Assembly (NCBI GenBank): GCA_964353935.1
Contig: CAYGXL010000043.1
Location: 1 to 15,850 of the forward strand
Reading direction: 5' to 3'
DNA length: 15,850 nt
Source: JAOUJD01 sp964353935
Lineage (GTDB): Bacteria > Pseudomonadota > Gammaproteobacteria > Burkholderiales > Burkholderiaceae_F
A model generated the notes under the pieces. That model was not told the DNA's origin and did not search any database. It saw only the letters and a program-made list of their open reading frames with translations. The position numbers were made by a program, and so were the translations under genes. Of this stretch, positions 14,097 through 15,850 are shown in pieces. Position 1 is the stretch's first letter. Every line of letters starts with the position of its first letter.

Positions 14097-14701
14097 CGCT
14101 GCATCAGTTCGCCGAGGCGCGCGCCGATGACCTCGGCCGGCTGCGTGCCGTCGATGACGATGAAGCGCTGCGGCTCCGAGCGCGCGCGTTCGAGGTAGGC
14201 GTTGCGCACGCGCGCGAAGAACTCGACCTGCTCGGCCTCGAAGCGGTCGGCGCTGCGGGCGCGCGCGAGGCGCTGCGCGGCGACGTCGGGGGGCACGTCG
14301 ATCAGCAGCGTGAGGTCGGGCTGCAAGTCGGGATGGACCCATTGCTCGAGTTCGCCGATGCGCTCGGCCGACAGGCCGCGTCCGCCCGACTGGTAGGCGT
14401 AGGTCGCGTCGGTGAAGCGGTCGCACAGCACCCAGGTGCCCGCCTCCAGCGCCGGGCGGATCACGCGCTCGAGGTGCTCCGCGCGCGCCGCGAACATCAG
14501 CAGCGTCTCGGTGCCGATGCCCATCGGCTTGTGGAGGATCACGTCGCGCAACGCCTCGCCGACGGGGGTGCCGCCCGGCTCGCGCGTGATGACGACCGGC
14601 AACGCGCGCGCGCGCAGCGCATTGGCGACCACCGCGATCTGCGTGCTCTTGCCCGCGCCGTCGATGCCTTCGAACGTGATGAAGCGACCGCGCGCGGTCA
14701 T
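14084..14701 (-). CDS. tmk: Thymidylate kinase
   Basis: Tmk phosphorylates dTMP to dTDP using ATP. The 205-residue protein has the P-loop FEGIDGAGKST at residues 10-20, TREPGGTPVGE (39-49) and CDRFTDATYAYQSGGRGL (93-110). The LID region RARSADRFE (147-155) carries the arginines expected for the class of enzyme found in E. coli. The start at 14701 forms an ATGA overlap with the mltG stop (14698-14701). The 3' end overlaps holB by 13 bases, showing a tightly packed operon. Confidence 0.97.
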   Translation of the reverse strand: MTARGRFITFEGIDGAGKSTQIAVVANALRARALPVVITREPGGTPVGEALRDVILHKPMGIGTETLLMFAARAEHLERVIRPALEAGTWVLCDRFTDATYAYQSGGRGLSAERIGELEQWVHPDLQPDLTLLIDVPPDVAAQRLARARSADRFEAEQVEFFARVRNAYLERARSEPQRFIVIDGTQPAEVIGARLGELMQRWNG

Positions 14702-15690
14702 CGCACCCCTCGCTGGTACTTGTCCACGGCACGATTGTGCTCGCCCAGGGAGCCCGAGAAGTGCGAGGTGCCGTCGCCGCGCGACACGAAGTACAGCGCC
14801 TTCGTATTCGCCGGCTTCAGCGCCGCCTCGATCGAGGCACGGCCCGGCAGCGAGATCGGGGTCGGCGGCAGGCCCGCGCGCGTGTACGAGTTGTAGGGAC
14901 CGTCGGTGACGAGATCGCGCTTGCGCAGGTTGCCGTCGAACTTCTCGCCGATTCCGTAGATGATCGTCGGATCGGTCTGCAGCAGCATGCCGAGCTTCAG
15001 GCGGTTGACGAAGACGCCGGCGATCATGCCGCGCTCGGACGGCTGGCCCGTCTCCTTCTCGACGATCGACGCCATGATCAGCGCTTCGTACGGCGACTTG
15101 TACGGCAGGTCCGGAGCGCGTGCGTCCCACACGTCCTGCAGCAGTTTCATCTGGCGCCGATATGCCTGGCGAAGGATGTCGAGATCCGAAGTGCCGGGAT
15201 CGTAGACATAGGTGTCCGGCGCGAACAGGCCCTCCGGATGCGTCTCACTCGCGCCGACGGCCTTCAGCAGGTCGGCATTCGACATCGATCCGGATTCCTG
15301 CTTCAACTCTGTGGCAGAGGCGAGCAGCGCGCGCAGCTCGCGGAACGTGATGCCTTCCACCACCGTGAGCTTTTCGCGCAGGACGTCGCCGGCCTTCAGC
15401 TTGTCGAGCAGTCCTGCCAGCGTGATGCCGCGCTCGACCGCGTAGCGGCCCGCGCGCAGGTTCGCCGTCGCCCCGGTCAGTCGCGCGGCGACGACCATCG
15501 TGTCGGCCTGAACTCCGATGCCGGCCGCCCGCGCGCTCTGCGCGATCGCGCGCACCCCGGCGCCCGCGGGCACGCGGAACTCGATGCGGTCGGAGGTCAT
15601 CGGCAGCGGCCGCTGATGTACGTACCAATGCGCGCCGAACGCCGTCGCCGCGGCCAGGCCGAGCACGAACAGCGCGAGCTTCACGATCAC
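14698..15690 (-). CDS. mltG: Endolytic murein transglycosylase (YceG-like)
   Basis: MltG is an inner-membrane lytic transglycosylase that cuts nascent peptidoglycan strands and is thought to set glycan length. With the GTG at 15690 the protein has 330 residues. It carries one N-terminal membrane anchor (LALFVLGLAAATAFGAHWYV, about 4-23), a LysM-like part (IEFRVPAGAGVRAIAQ), and the catalytic domain with ALIMASIVEKETGQPSERG, Glu211 in VEKE being the catalytic residue, then GVFVNRLKLGMLLQTDPTIIYG. The start is uncertain: GTG at 15690 or 15684 (GGTGG just upstream favours the second), while the frame is open to an ATG at 15834 whose extra residues do not resemble the family. The gene is first in the run with tmk, holB, pilZ and tatD. 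Confidence 0.93.
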   Translation of the reverse strand: MIVKLALFVLGLAAATAFGAHWYVHQRPLPMTSDRIEFRVPAGAGVRAIAQSARAAGIGVQADTMVVAARLTGATANLRAGRYAVERGITLAGLLDKLKAGDVLREKLTVVEGITFRELRALLASATELKQESGSMSNADLLKAVGASETHPEGLFAPDTYVYDPGTSDLDILRQAYRRQMKLLQDVWDARAPDLPYKSPYEALIMASIVEKETGQPSERGMIAGVFVNRLKLGMLLQTDPTIIYGIGEKFDGNLRKRDLVTDGPYNSYTRAGLPPTPISLPGRASIEAALKPANTKALYFVSRGDGTSHFSGSLGEHNRAVDKYQRGVR

Positions 15691-15803
15691 GCCACCGCGC
15701 TGCCGCTCGCGCGAACAGGCAAGACACCGTAGGGAACGAAGGCGATCCACGTCGCTCCAGGGCCTGCTAACGCTTGGCTCGCGCATGCGCCGGGCCTTGG
15801 CGG

Positions 15804-15823
15804 GCCGCGCAGCTAGGCGCGGC
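15804..15823. repeat. GC-only inverted repeat upstream of mltG
   Basis: GCCGCGC (15804-15810) pairs with GCGCGGC (15817-15823) over a 6-base loop. No T run follows on either strand. It could be a transcription end for an upstream gene or a structure in a longer mltG leader. The rest of 15691-15850 shows no gene I can name. Confidence 0.3.
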
Positions 15824-15850
15824 GACGAGACCATTGCCGAGGCAAGGCGA

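Noticed and set aside
14737..15732. Plus-strand open frame of 331 codons opposite mltG
   Set aside because: Shadow of mltG; Arg-rich, without recognisable motifs.
15768..15823. Possible integron attC-like repeat upstream of mltG (GCTAACG ... AGCTAGGCG)
   Set aside because: The core sites do not match RYYYAAC/GTTRRRY at both ends and no integrase or cassette gene is present; a simple GC-rich hairpin explains it.

Overview
The window is GC-rich and densely coded. It looks chromosomal, most likely from a betaproteobacterium of the Burkholderiales/Rhodocyclales type. The evidence is the run mltG-tmk-holB-pilZ-tatD (an order I know from Beta- and Gammaproteobacteria), an mtnB-mtnD-mtnC methionine-salvage cluster, an outer-membrane phospholipase A and the codon bias. 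The genus is inference. I saw no rRNA, tRNA, insertion sequence, CRISPR array or phage module.

Layout. (1) Positions 3-2906, plus strand: a four-gene operon for a 2-oxo acid dehydrogenase complex. It holds E1 alpha (cut by the left edge), E1 beta, a compact one-lipoyl E2 and a small acyl carrier protein. All three junctions are 4-base ATGA overlaps, so the carrier protein is translationally coupled to the complex. No E3 gene is visible. (2) Positions 3268-6060, plus strand: pyruvate phosphate dikinase with its own upstream region. Together with block 1 this suggests a pyruvate-centred locus. (3) Positions 6277-8755, minus strand: outer-membrane phospholipase A1, then a two-helix DUF502 membrane protein, then an unrecognised 142-residue protein. 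A lower-GC leader with a perfect 7+2+7 palindrome inside a candidate promoter precedes the last of these. (4) Positions 9048-9656, plus strand: a glycine-rich lipoprotein divergent from the phospholipase. (5) Positions 9761-11621, plus strand: mtnB-mtnD-mtnC, three consecutive-acting or neighbouring methionine-salvage enzymes, coupled by overlaps; mtnC appears to start at TTG. (6) Positions 11780-15690, minus strand: mltG-tmk-holB-pilZ-tatD, a housekeeping operon for cell-wall processing, dTMP phosphorylation, clamp-loader assembly, pilus biogenesis and a metal-dependent nuclease. It converges on mtnC across an AT-richer spacer.

Most of the window is ordinary. The best candidate for something less described is the acyl carrier protein fused by operon structure to a lipoyl-dependent 2-oxo acid dehydrogenase. 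It raises the possibility that acyl groups made by oxidative decarboxylation are passed to a dedicated carrier protein. The second is the orphan 142-residue protein with its palindromic promoter region. Both are hypotheses from sequence alone.
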